Positions 1 through 7,357 of a stretch of DNA of 45,644 bases are shown here, piece after piece. Source of the stretch: an uncultured Pelagibacteraceae bacterium (GTDB taxonomy: Bacteria > Pseudomonadota > Alphaproteobacteria > Pelagibacterales > AG-422-B15); the NCBI GenBank assembly GCA_902598405.1, contig CACKBQ010000010.1, forward strand, positions 1-45,644. The letters are read 5' to 3'. The notes below the pieces were generated by a model. It saw nothing but the letters and a program-made list of their open reading frames with translations, was not told the origin of the DNA and ran no database searches. A program made the position numbers and the translations under genes. How positions within the stretch are numbered: position 1 is the first letter of the stretch; each line of letters starts with the position of its first letter.

Positions 1-9
1 ACTTATAAA

Positions 10-525
10 TTAGTTAGTTCTTACTGTTACAGAACGTCTATTTTGAGCCCATGCTTTATTATTAGATGCACTGTTAACTGGTCTTTCTTTACCAAAACTA
101 ATTGTAGTAATTCGACTAGCGCTTATGCCTTGTGTCATTAAATAATCTTTTGCTGCATTTGCTCTTCTATCACCAAGGGCTAAGTTATACTCTCTTGTAC
201 CCCTTTCATCAGCATGGCCTTCAATTGCAATAGTAACTGATCCATTTGCCTTCAGCCACTTTGCTTGTTTAGCTAAAGTTGCTTGGGCTGCGCTTGTTAG
301 TGAATAACTATCATATGCAAAGAAAACTCTATCCGGCACATCAACAGCAAGCATTTCTACTGTATCAGTACCAACATAAACTCCGTCTACGACTTCAACT
401 TTAGAAGCCGAACTTGATGATGATGTAGATGCAGTATCTTGTGGTGTTGTTGTACATGCAGCTAATATGAGTGCTGCAAAAGATAGAACTAAAAACCTGT
501 TTAAATTTTTAAATGTTAATAACAT
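10..525 (-). CDS. pal: Peptidoglycan-associated lipoprotein Pal
   Basis: Outer-membrane lipoprotein that binds peptidoglycan and is the outer partner of the Tol complex during envelope constriction. I chose the ATG at 525 because GGGAG lies 6 nt upstream (532-536) and the first residues then form a lipoprotein signal ending in the lipobox LAAC (Cys24). An in-frame start at 555 would add ten residues with no function. A low-complexity Ser/Thr linker follows the lipobox, then a C-terminal OmpA-like domain with the motif EGHADERGTREYN and a conserved run of Arg. At 171 residues it has a normal length. It is the last Tol gene before the window edge and lies 121 nt from tolB, the widest gap in the Tol run, so it may also have its own promoter. 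Identification is very secure. Confidence 0.95.
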   Translation of the reverse strand: MLLTFKNLNRFLVLSFAALILAACTTTPQDTASTSSSSSASKVEVVDGVYVGTDTVEMLAVDVPDRVFFAYDSYSLTSAAQATLAKQAKWLKANGSVTIAIEGHADERGTREYNLALGDRRANAAKDYLMTQGISASRITTISFGKERPVNSASNNKAWAQNRRSVTVRTN

Positions 526-627
526 TATAAACTCCCGTAATATTTGATCGCCCAAGTCCTAGTACTTTATTAATTTAAGTTACGCAAGTCTATAATAAAA
601 TAGCTGCGAATTGCTTAAAATGCTCAT

Positions 628-642
628 TTTTTGGTCCAAAAA
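628..642. repeat. Short palindrome between tolB and pal
   Basis: A perfect 7-bp inverted repeat around a single central base, with arms TTTTTGG and CCAAAAA. It lies just after the tolB stop and is flanked by two copies of the octamer ATTGCTTA (610-617 and 642-649; the second covers the tolB stop codon) offset by 32 bp. The one-base centre makes an RNA hairpin poor, so if it matters it is more likely a protein-binding site for pal transcription. It may also be chance in AT-rich DNA. Confidence 0.3.
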
Positions 643-646
643 TTGC

Positions 647-1969
647 TTATTGTATCAATTTCGACCATGAAGGATCTGATGCATCAACTGGAGTTTCAAG
701 CTTTCTCTCATTAAATCCTGTTAAATCGATTGACCAGATTGCTGAGGAATGGCCCTGACCTTCATCATCTGACTTAGTTTCTCTGTAAAATATTAACACT
801 CTTCCATTAGACGACCAAGATGGAGCCTCTTGATACCAATTCTCTGTTAAAAGTCTCTCCCCAGTTCCATCTGTTCTCATAACTCCAATAAAATATTGTC
901 CCTGAAAATTTTTTGTAAAAGCAATGAGATCACCTCTTGGTGACCAAACAGGTGTTGCATAATTACCAGTTCCTTTTGAGATTCTTTTTTGGTTTCTGCC
1001 ATTACTATCCATTACATAAATTTGTTGCGATCCGCCTCTATCAGAGTTGAATGTAATTCTCTTTCCGTCTGGAGAATAACTTGGCGATGTATCAATTGCA
1101 GGACTGTCTGTTAACCTTTCAACTACTCTTGATACTAGATCCATTACATATATGTCAGAGTTACCTTCTCTAGCTAAACTCATAATAATTTTATTTCCAT
1201 CTGGAGAAAAACGAGGCGCAAATGTCATGCCTGGAAAGTCTCCAACCACTTCTTGGATACCCGTTTGAATGTTTAACAAATAAACTCGCGGTAGATTTTT
1301 AAAATATGATAAATAAGTAATTTCTTGTCTTACTGGATTAAATCTTGGAGTCAAAACAAGCTCTTTGCCTGTAGTTAAAAATTTATGATTTGCCCCGTCC
1401 TGATCCATTATCGCAAGTTTCTTAATACGTTTATTTTTGGGTCCTTCTTCAGCAACATAAACTATTCTAGTATCAAAATAACCCTGCTCGCCAGTAAGGC
1501 GCTCGTATACCTTATCTGCAATCATGTGGCTAATTCTTCTCCAATTTTCTATTGTCGTAATTAGGACAAGTCCCTCTATTTCCTTTTCTGCTAGCGTGTC
1601 CCAAAGTCTAAACTCTACTCTAAGTCTTTCATTTTCAATCGATAGCTCCCCTGTTAATAGTCCCTGAGCCTTTATCAATCTCCAATCTGCGAAACGTGGA
1701 TTTAAATGCATTGCTCTATTTTTTTGAATAAATGCATTTTCATCTACAGATAAAAATAATCCACTTCTCTCTAAGTCATCAGCTATAACTTTACGTATGT
1801 TTGATGGTATATTTTGATCATCCAAAATACTTTCAGTGTCATAAAAAAATTCAGTAATGGCAATTGGCAGAGGCTCTCTATTACCTTCAGTGATATCAAT
1901 CTCAATAATAGCAAATGAAGTAGATGAAATATTAAGGGCTATAAAGACGTATAAAAGTAATTTTTTCAT
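647..1969 (-). CDS. tolB: Tol-Pal system translocation protein TolB
   Basis: Periplasmic beta-propeller protein that links Pal to TolA in the Tol-Pal system. The protein has 440 residues, the usual TolB length. A signal peptide covers about residues 1-20 (MKKLL... ending SFA), then comes an N-terminal alpha/beta domain. From about residue 190 a series of WD40-like PD40 blades follows, with repeated motifs of the SPDGKRITF type (for example [25 protein letters not shown]). The start follows tolA by 6 nt, so it is cotranscribed with tolQRA. Domain order and neighbours leave no real alternative. Confidence 0.96.
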   Translation of the reverse strand: MKKLLLYVFIALNISSTSFAIIEIDITEGNREPLPIAITEFFYDTESILDDQNIPSNIRKVIADDLERSGLFLSVDENAFIQKNRAMHLNPRFADWRLIKAQGLLTGELSIENERLRVEFRLWDTLAEKEIEGLVLITTIENWRRISHMIADKVYERLTGEQGYFDTRIVYVAEEGPKNKRIKKLAIMDQDGANHKFLTTGKELVLTPRFNPVRQEITYLSYFKNLPRVYLLNIQTGIQEVVGDFPGMTFAPRFSPDGNKIIMSLAREGNSDIYVMDLVSRVVERLTDSPAIDTSPSYSPDGKRITFNSDRGGSQQIYVMDSNGRNQKRISKGTGNYATPVWSPRGDLIAFTKNFQGQYFIGVMRTDGTGERLLTENWYQEAPSWSSNGRVLIFYRETKSDDEGQGHSSAIWSIDLTGFNERKLETPVDASDPSWSKLIQ

Positions 1970-1975
1970 AATTAA

Positions 1976-2788
1976 TTATCCCCTTAGTATCTCCCTAGGA
2001 TCAAAATTCAACTGTAAATTTTTCCAATTTTCATATCTTTCAACATCTGGGACTTTTATTGGATCACAACGTCTTACTGCTCTAAGGGCACTTTCAGCAA
2101 GAGTTCTAAAATATTTTTCGCTAGGCTTATTCATCCTTTCGTGTTGAACAACCTCCGGTGGTTTAAGCAAAGAACCATCTGTATTCAAGTAAATCTTAAT
2201 TTTAACAATCATTGTATCATCATATGGAATGCCAAGAGGTATGCTCCAGCATTGCATAAATTGAGCTCTGATAGCATCCTCCTCAGATAAAGTAAGTCGT
2301 TTGTCGAGACTAGGTGTTGAGTCTAATGCTTCATAATCTTTTTCTATAATTTCTTCAGGATTATCCATTTTTGTATCTTTTTGTTTATCGATTAACTCAG
2401 CTAATTTAAGAGGATCAAATTTATCTTTTTTCTTAACTTCAGGTTTTCGTACAGGCATGTTTTGTATCATTTTTTCTTCTAATTTTGTCTTTTCAATTTT
2501 TTCTTCATCGCTCGGGTCTTTTACTTTTTCGTTGGATTTTTCATCTTTGGGTTTACTAATTGGCTGGTTTAATTTTGTTTCTTCCTTCTTTTTTTCAACT
2601 GGTTCTTTTTGTTCTTCGATTTTTTTACTAATTTGTGGGACATTTGTTTTTTCTGCGATTTCTATTAATTCAACTTGTATGACCGGTGGCATTTCTAAAT
2701 CATTATTATTAAATAATGGCAAAGATAAGACCGTGAATAAAAGTATAAAAACGTGTAGAAAAATTGATCCTAAAACAGAAACTCTCAT
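1976..2788 (-). CDS. tolA: TolA, periplasm-spanning Tol protein
   Basis: Inner-membrane-anchored protein that reaches across the periplasm to Pal/TolB and is energised by TolQ-TolR. The 270 residues show one N-terminal membrane helix (about 7-25), a long Lys/Glu-rich helical middle (about 45-150), and a C-terminal domain containing QFMQCWSIPLG and repeated TonB/TolA-like elements (KIKIYLNTDGSL, ALRAVRRCDP). Sequence identity to known TolA would be low, as usual for its middle region; the call rests on this layout and on the position between tolR and tolB. Confidence 0.9.
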   Translation of the reverse strand: MRVSVLGSIFLHVFILLFTVLSLPLFNNNDLEMPPVIQVELIEIAEKTNVPQISKKIEEQKEPVEKKKEETKLNQPISKPKDEKSNEKVKDPSDEEKIEKTKLEEKMIQNMPVRKPEVKKKDKFDPLKLAELIDKQKDTKMDNPEEIIEKDYEALDSTPSLDKRLTLSEEDAIRAQFMQCWSIPLGIPYDDTMIVKIKIYLNTDGSLLKPPEVVQHERMNKPSEKYFRTLAESALRAVRRCDPIKVPDVERYENWKNLQLNFDPREILRG

Positions 2789-2804
2789 ATATAAATAGCT
2801 TTAA

Positions 2805-3209
2805 TTATTTACTTAATGGCTTAGTAATCAAAGCAACCTTTGTAAAACCAGAACCAGATAGCTCTCCTAAAACCATCATTATCTTTCCATAATCAATTGC
2901 TTCATCTCCTCTAACATAAATTTTTGTATCAAGCCTATTTTCTGTTATTGCTTTCATTTTTGGAACTAGTTCAGAAATGCCTATCTCAGTCTCTTGAATA
3001 AATATATTCCCACTTGCATCAATTGTTACCTCAAGTGGTTCATTGTCAGATTGTAAAGTATCAGCATTTGTTTCAGGTAAATCAACCTGAACTCCAACTG
3101 TTAACAAAGGAGCGGTTACCATAAAAATGATTAATAAAACCAACATTACATCAACAAAAGGTGTTACGTTAATTTCACTGAATGGTTTTGATCGAGAGTT
3201 ACGTGTCAC
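2805..3209 (-). CDS. tolR: TolR, ExbD/TolR-family proton-channel subunit
   Basis: Small inner-membrane partner of TolQ; together they use the proton motive force to drive TolA. The 134-residue protein has a cytoplasmic leader, one membrane helix (about 16-38) within NVTPFVDVMLVLLIIFMVTA, and a periplasmic ExbD-like domain (YVRGDEAIDYGKIMMVLG). Asp20 in the helix matches the proton-carrying Asp of the family. It starts 12 nt after tolQ and is followed 16 nt later by tolA. Confidence 0.95.
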   Translation of the reverse strand: MTRNSRSKPFSEINVTPFVDVMLVLLIIFMVTAPLLTVGVQVDLPETNADTLQSDNEPLEVTIDASGNIFIQETEIGISELVPKMKAITENRLDTKIYVRGDEAIDYGKIMMVLGELSGSGFTKVALITKPLSK

Positions 3210-3221
3210 AATTTAAAATTT

Positions 3222-3926
3222 CTATTTCGTACTCAACCCTCTTGAGAAAATAACATTAAAATGTTCTTTAAATCGATACATTCGTGCATTTTCATCATTC
3301 ACCTGACTAGTAAATATGTTGTAAGCAATAACAGCAGGTATTGCCGCTAATAAACCAAGAGCAGTTGCAAATAATGCTTCAGCTATTCCAGGAGCAACTA
3401 CTGCAAGTGAGGTATTTCTTGAAATGGCAATAGATTGAAAAGAATTCATTATTCCCCAAACCGTTCCAAATAATCCAATAAATGGAGTCGTAGCACCTAT
3501 TGTTGCCAAATAACTAAAGTATTCAGATAGCTTCTCATTTTGAAAATCTATTGCTGCCTCCATAACACGATTTAATCTATCAACTAAACTATCAATTTTT
3601 TTTGTCGTTTCCTGATTAGACTTTTCAATCTCATCAACAGCTTCATTGAAAACATACTTAATTGGACTTTCTGGTAATTCTCTTGTGCTACTCGTGATTT
3701 CTTTTATTGATCTTCCCGACCAAAATTCCTCCTCGAACTGCTTACTGATTTCTTTTAAAGAACGAAATAAACGAATTTTATGAATTATAATAGTCCATGA
3801 GAAAATAGAAGAAGCAAATAGAATTAGAATCACCAACTTTACGACAATATCCGCTCTAAAAAAAAGTGAAATTAATGTGAACTCATCGTTTACTTGACTA
3901 ACACTTACTAAATCTTCGTTTTCCAT
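3222..3926 (-). CDS. tolQ: TolQ, ExbB/MotA-family proton-channel subunit
   Basis: Polytopic inner-membrane protein that forms the TolQ-TolR proton channel. The 234 residues contain three membrane helices (about 27-45, 140-165 and 175-200), a cytoplasmic helical loop between the first two, and the family hallmark around ATIGATTPFIGLFGTVWGIM followed by ALFATALGLLAAIPAVIAYN. It is the first tol gene of the run. The thioesterase gene ybgC, often found directly upstream of tolQ, is absent here; a nuclease gene takes that place. Confidence 0.95.
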   Translation of the reverse strand: MENEDLVSVSQVNDEFTLISLFFRADIVVKLVILILFASSIFSWTIIIHKIRLFRSLKEISKQFEEEFWSGRSIKEITSSTRELPESPIKYVFNEAVDEIEKSNQETTKKIDSLVDRLNRVMEAAIDFQNEKLSEYFSYLATIGATTPFIGLFGTVWGIMNSFQSIAISRNTSLAVVAPGIAEALFATALGLLAAIPAVIAYNIFTSQVNDENARMYRFKEHFNVIFSRGLSTK

Positions 3927-3970
3927 AATTTTTCAATTAATATTAAATATTGTCTTAATTAGGGCAAATC

Positions 3971-4351
3971 CTAAAGTCCTTTTTTACTATTAATTAATAT
4001 TCGATAAAGTTCTATAAAGTCATCAAGTTTCAAAACGCAAAGCGAGTCCCCTGTCGCTTCTCGATTTCTTCTCGTTATGACAACCGGTATTGAATCTGAT
4101 TTAGATGTTTCAATATTTTCGCAAACTTGTCTAATTGACTCATGAATTTTGAACTTTTCAGTCCTTTTAGCTTCGACGTATATATGAGGAGTATTTTTTA
4201 AATCACTACCTCCGGAAGATTTGATAGCGCCACCACCTGACAAAGGCATACGTTGAACTTTATCTTCTCCATTAAAAATCTTTTCATTAAAGTACTTCGC
4301 AAGCTCTCTCTCGTATCCATCACCTTTTCTTTTTGGAGAACTACCTGGCAT
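3971..4351 (-). CDS. PD-(D/E)xK nuclease, Holliday-junction-resolvase-like
   Basis: A 126-residue protein with the layout of an Hjc/phage-type PD-(D/E)xK nuclease. Visible pieces are the N-terminal GDGYERELAKYFNE (Glu14 and Glu16), a basic MPLSGGGAI loop, GGSD (Asp50), the E-A-K element VEAK (Glu60, Lys62), and a C-terminal VVITRRNRE strand. These are the acidic and Lys residues expected for metal-dependent cleavage. That the substrate is a Holliday junction is inference from family resemblance and position. In many Alphaproteobacteria yebC is followed by ruvC-ruvA-ruvB and then tolQ; here only this gene lies between yebC and tolQ. It could instead be a phage-derived endonuclease of other specificity. 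Nuclease fold likely, role moderately likely. Confidence 0.72.
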   Translation of the reverse strand: MPGSSPKRKGDGYERELAKYFNEKIFNGEDKVQRMPLSGGGAIKSSGGSDLKNTPHIYVEAKRTEKFKIHESIRQVCENIETSKSDSIPVVITRRNREATGDSLCVLKLDDFIELYRILINSKKGL

Positions 4352-4418
4352 AAAGCGAATCAGAATTACTTATTAATTTAAGATTAATTCATATAATTTT
4401 TTTTTGAAAGTGAATAAA

Positions 4419-5162
4419 TTAAGCAAACTTTGCTAATTCTTCGTCTGATGCCTCAAAATTTGAAAAGACTTGTTGAACATCCTCGTCATTATCAAGTTCA
4501 TTGAGCAAGTTAATTAGGGATTTTAGTTTATCACCCTCAATAGCTACATACGTAACAGGTTTCCATTGGAAACCTGATGATACAGGCTCACCAAATTTTT
4601 TATCTAAATAATTATATAAATTTGATAGTGTTTCTGGCGTAGACACTGCTTCATAAGTATCTTCTTCGATAAAACAATCTTCGGCTCCACCCTCAATTGA
4701 AAAATTGAAAAAATCTTCTTCGCTTGTCACGTCTTTGGTATAACGCACAAAACCATAATGATTAAACGCATGGGAGACTGAACCTGTTTCACCCATTGAA
4801 CCTCCAAATTTTTGAAATGCAGATCTTACATTTGAGGCTGTTCTATTTCGATTATCCGTAAGTGCCTCGACAATTATCGACGTTCCGTTTGGGCCAAATC
4901 CTTCGTACCTCATTTGATCATAGTTAACAGTATCTTTATCCAATGATTTTTTTATCGCTCTATCGATATTTTCTTTTGGGAAACTTGAGGCTTTTGCTAA
5001 TTGTATAGCTGATCTTAATCTCGCATTTTGATCAGGATCAGGTGCACCCAGCTTAGCTGCTACCGTAATTTCCTTTGAAAGTTTAGAAAATAAACTGGCT
5101 CTCTTTTTATCTTGTGCACCTTTGCGGTACATTATGTTTTTAAATTTAGAGTGGCCTGCCAT
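4419..5162 (-). CDS. yebC: YebC/PmpR-family protein
   Basis: Member of the YebC/PmpR (TACO1) family, long annotated as transcriptional regulators and more recently linked to relief of ribosome stalling. The start MAGHSKFKNIMYRKGAQD is the family signature in its alphaproteobacterial form. The 247 residues include the conserved YEGFGPNGTSIIVEALTDNRNRT and the GETGSV loop. It directly abuts ymdB upstream (adjacent bases, no spacer). EF-P, the other stall-relief factor, is encoded at 12610-13173 in this window. Family membership is certain; the mechanism in this organism is not visible. Confidence 0.95.
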   Translation of the reverse strand: MAGHSKFKNIMYRKGAQDKKRASLFSKLSKEITVAAKLGAPDPDQNARLRSAIQLAKASSFPKENIDRAIKKSLDKDTVNYDQMRYEGFGPNGTSIIVEALTDNRNRTASNVRSAFQKFGGSMGETGSVSHAFNHYGFVRYTKDVTSEEDFFNFSIEGGAEDCFIEEDTYEAVSTPETLSNLYNYLDKKFGEPVSSGFQWKPVTYVAIEGDKLKSLINLLNELDNDEDVQQVFSNFEASDEELAKFA

Positions 5163-5963
5163 TTAATTACCGATTTTTCCTCCAATACGGATTGGACTAA
5201 TGCTTTTTGCTAAATAGTTTTCAGAATTTGATTCTATGATAACCCCGCATAAAGTTCCTTCGCCATCAGCAGGAGGTACCCTTTTTCGCTCAGTGTCTTG
5301 TGTAGCAAATTTTCTTACGAAATCCTCTTTTTTTGTGCCAATAACTGAGTCATAGTCGCCACACATTCCAGCGTCAGTTTGAAAAGCTGTTCCATGTTCC
5401 ATAATTGTTGCATCTGCTGTTGGAACGTGAGTATGAGTTCCAACAACTGCTGTTACTCTTCCATCAAGATGATGTCCCATTGCCATTTTTTCACTTGTAG
5501 CTTCAGCGTGAAAATCAACAAATATAAATGATAGATCTTCAGTTTTTAAATTTTTAAGAACTTCTTCAATTTTAAAAAATGCATTATCACAAGATCTCAT
5601 GAATAGATTGCCCATTAAATTTATTACCGCAATTTTTTTTCCATTTTCATGCATATAAGTATTTACACCTAAACCTGGGGAGCCTTCAGCAAAGTTATAA
5701 GGCTTTAATAGTTTATCATCTTTATCGATATAACTATTTATCTCTTTTTGATCCCACAAATGATTTCCAGTTGTGATTACATTAACTCCATAAGAATATA
5801 ATTCGTTGCATATTGGCTCTGTAATACCAAAGCCACCAGCAGAATTTTCCCCATTAGCAATAACAAAATCTATATTATTATTTTTAATAGCATCTGGTAG
5901 ATGATCTCTCAAAGCGTGTCTTCCAGATCGACCCATAACATCGCCTAAAAATAGAATTCTCAT
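5163..5963 (-). CDS. YmdB-family metallophosphoesterase
   Basis: Binuclear metallophosphoesterase of the TIGR00282/YmdB family; family members have been reported to hydrolyse 2',3'-cyclic nucleotides. The 266-residue length is typical. Metal-ligand motifs appear in order: FLGDVMGRSGR near the N-terminus, NGENSAGGFG, TGNHLWD, VDFHAEATSEK and GTHTHVPTAD. The substrate is not evident from sequence. Its start overlaps the upstream cyclo-ligase gene by 4 bases, and its end abuts yebC, so it belongs to the same transcript. Confidence 0.9.
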   Translation of the reverse strand: MRILFLGDVMGRSGRHALRDHLPDAIKNNNIDFVIANGENSAGGFGITEPICNELYSYGVNVITTGNHLWDQKEINSYIDKDDKLLKPYNFAEGSPGLGVNTYMHENGKKIAVINLMGNLFMRSCDNAFFKIEEVLKNLKTEDLSFIFVDFHAEATSEKMAMGHHLDGRVTAVVGTHTHVPTADATIMEHGTAFQTDAGMCGDYDSVIGTKKEDFVRKFATQDTERKRVPPADGEGTLCGVIIESNSENYLAKSISPIRIGGKIGN

Positions 5964-6535
5964 TGAACCTTATATAAATGTTTTTCAGTTAAAATCCAAT
6001 CAAGTCTTTCATCATGATCTTCGACAGGAATTTCTTCTACTTCTTGAAATGAAAATGCTATTCCTATTTTTTTTACATCACCAATATCATTCTTTGATAA
6101 ATACTTATCATAATATCCACCCCCATACCCCAACCTAAAGCCACTTTTTGAATAACCTAATAATGGTATTAAAATAATTTTTGGAAAGATAACTTTATCT
6201 TTATTCTTGGGTTCTAAAATAGAAAATTTATTTTCTATTAGTTCAGTGTTTTTATGATACATGAAGAAATTAATTTCTTTAGTCTGAAAATCTATGGCTG
6301 GTAAAGCTAAATTAAGTTCTCTTTCAAGTAAATATTGGTTTAATTTTTTTGTATCTAATTCATCTCTGAAACTTATATAAGTTCCAATATGTTCATTTTC
6401 TATTTCTTCTATGAGGGGCTTAATGTTATTAAGTATATTACTCTGAAAATCTATTGATGGACCAAGTTCTGAGCGTCGATTGATTAAAAACTTTCTTAAT
6501 GCTTCTTTTTCTCTCAGTTGCACACTTTTCGCCAT
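5960..6535 (-). CDS. 5-formyltetrahydrofolate cyclo-ligase
   Basis: ATP-dependent enzyme that converts 5-formyl-THF to 5,10-methenyl-THF in one-carbon metabolism. The 191 residues carry an N-terminal basic nucleotide-binding stretch (KEALRKFLINRRSEL) and the diagnostic GYGGGYYDKYL. It sits 27 nt downstream of zapA, an association seen widely in Proteobacteria, where a 6S RNA gene often lies between the two. The 27-nt gap here leaves no room for one. Confidence 0.93.
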   Translation of the reverse strand: MAKSVQLREKEALRKFLINRRSELGPSIDFQSNILNNIKPLIEEIENEHIGTYISFRDELDTKKLNQYLLERELNLALPAIDFQTKEINFFMYHKNTELIENKFSILEPKNKDKVIFPKIILIPLLGYSKSGFRLGYGGGYYDKYLSKNDIGDVKKIGIAFSFQEVEEIPVEDHDERLDWILTEKHLYKVQ

Positions 6536-6562
6536 GTATAAAATGAAATCTAATTTTTAAAA

Positions 6563-6925
6563 TTAGTTTACAAGAGACAAGCGTGATAATAAATCTGTTA
6601 ATCTATCGTTGCTAATGTCTATATATTCCTGACTCTCTTTTTTCTGGTCAGTCAATTCTTTATCTTTTGAACCAATGTTTGCTTCAAGGGTATTTATTTT
6701 TTCAATATTTGATTCTAGTTTTTTATTCAGCTCATGTATTTCATCTGCTATTAACAGTGAAGCCATTACCATTAATCTAGTTTCTCCAATTTTTCCAAAT
6801 CTCTTAGTTAATTCTCTCACTTTATAGTCAATTTTTGAGCTTAAATGTTTCAGATGGTTTTCTTCACCCGGATCGCAGACAATTGCGTAATCTTGATCAT
6901 TAATGTTTACAATTATTTCAGGCAT
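6563..6925 (-). CDS. zapA: Cell division protein ZapA
   Basis: Promotes FtsZ protofilament bundling at the division ring. The 120-residue protein has the ZapA N-terminal domain (IIVNINDQDYAIVCDPGEE, then a helix with LMVMASLLIADEIHEL) and a C-terminal coiled coil (about 65-110). It lies 3 nt downstream of a second coiled-coil gene and 27 nt upstream of the folate enzyme. Family assignment is secure from domain pattern and neighbours. Confidence 0.9.
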   Translation of the reverse strand: MPEIIVNINDQDYAIVCDPGEENHLKHLSSKIDYKVRELTKRFGKIGETRLMVMASLLIADEIHELNKKLESNIEKINTLEANIGSKDKELTDQKKESQEYIDISNDRLTDLLSRLSLVN

Positions 6926-6928
6926 TGC

Positions 6929-7192
6929 TTAAGAATCTAATATATCTTTTATGGTATAAATGTTTTCATCGAGTTGAGAAGAAATATTGCCTGCAATATT
7001 TTTAAGTTCCATAAAATCTGACTTAAGAATCTTAATTTCATTCTCTAGATGAGAGTTATTTTCTTGTAATTTGTGATTTTGCGCTTCCAATTCTGAAGCT
7101 CTTTGAGCCTTTTTTGTTAATTTGTCGATTTCCTCACTAAGTTTATCAATTGCACCATTAAATTTAACTTTTGAATCTTGATAACTCGACAT
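6929..7192 (-). CDS. Small coiled-coil protein upstream of zapA
   Basis: An 87-residue, almost entirely helical protein with heptad-like Leu/Ile spacing from about residue 10 to 75 (KLSEEIDKLTKKAQ, LENEIKILKSDFMELK). It has no membrane segment and no Cys. It is the first gene of the run and precedes zapA by 3 nt. A short coiled-coil gene before zapA is common in Alphaproteobacteria (DUF4164-like), and a ZapB-like structural partnership with ZapA is a reasonable inference from position and shape; sequence alone does not prove it. Confidence 0.7.
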   Translation of the reverse strand: MSSYQDSKVKFNGAIDKLSEEIDKLTKKAQRASELEAQNHKLQENNSHLENEIKILKSDFMELKNIAGNISSQLDENIYTIKDILDS

Positions 7193-7217
7193 TAAAACCC
7201 CTTGAAACTTTAATCGA

Positions 7218-7246
7218 GTTTAACTGTCTTTTTTGTTCTCAGTCAA
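7218..7246 (-). promoter_or_regulatory. Candidate sigma-70 promoter of the zapA-to-pal run
   Basis: On the minus strand a -35-like TTGACT (7241-7246) is followed after exactly 17 nt by TTAAAC (7218-7223), about 25 nt ahead of the first gene's ATG. The -35 matches consensus at 5 of 6 bases and the -10 only weakly. It lies in the 165-nt divergent spacer shared with tkt. I found no convincing plus-strand pair for tkt, only AT-rich candidates. Confidence 0.35.
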
Positions 7247-7357
7247 CTTATAATATTGCAAATAGACAGATTATTTTTTTGTTAATAATTTGCTAAAATT
7301 TAAGACTCTTTATAGATAATTGCTTATATTAAGCTCAAAATCCAATTTATTGATAAT

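Noticed and set aside
526-555. Upstream start of Pal at 555
   Set aside because: It would place ten residues before the lipoprotein signal; the ribosome site GGGAG fits the ATG at 525.
6536-6562. 6S RNA between zapA and the folate cyclo-ligase gene
   Set aside because: This is a common 6S RNA site in Proteobacteria, but only 27 nt are available, so it cannot hold one.
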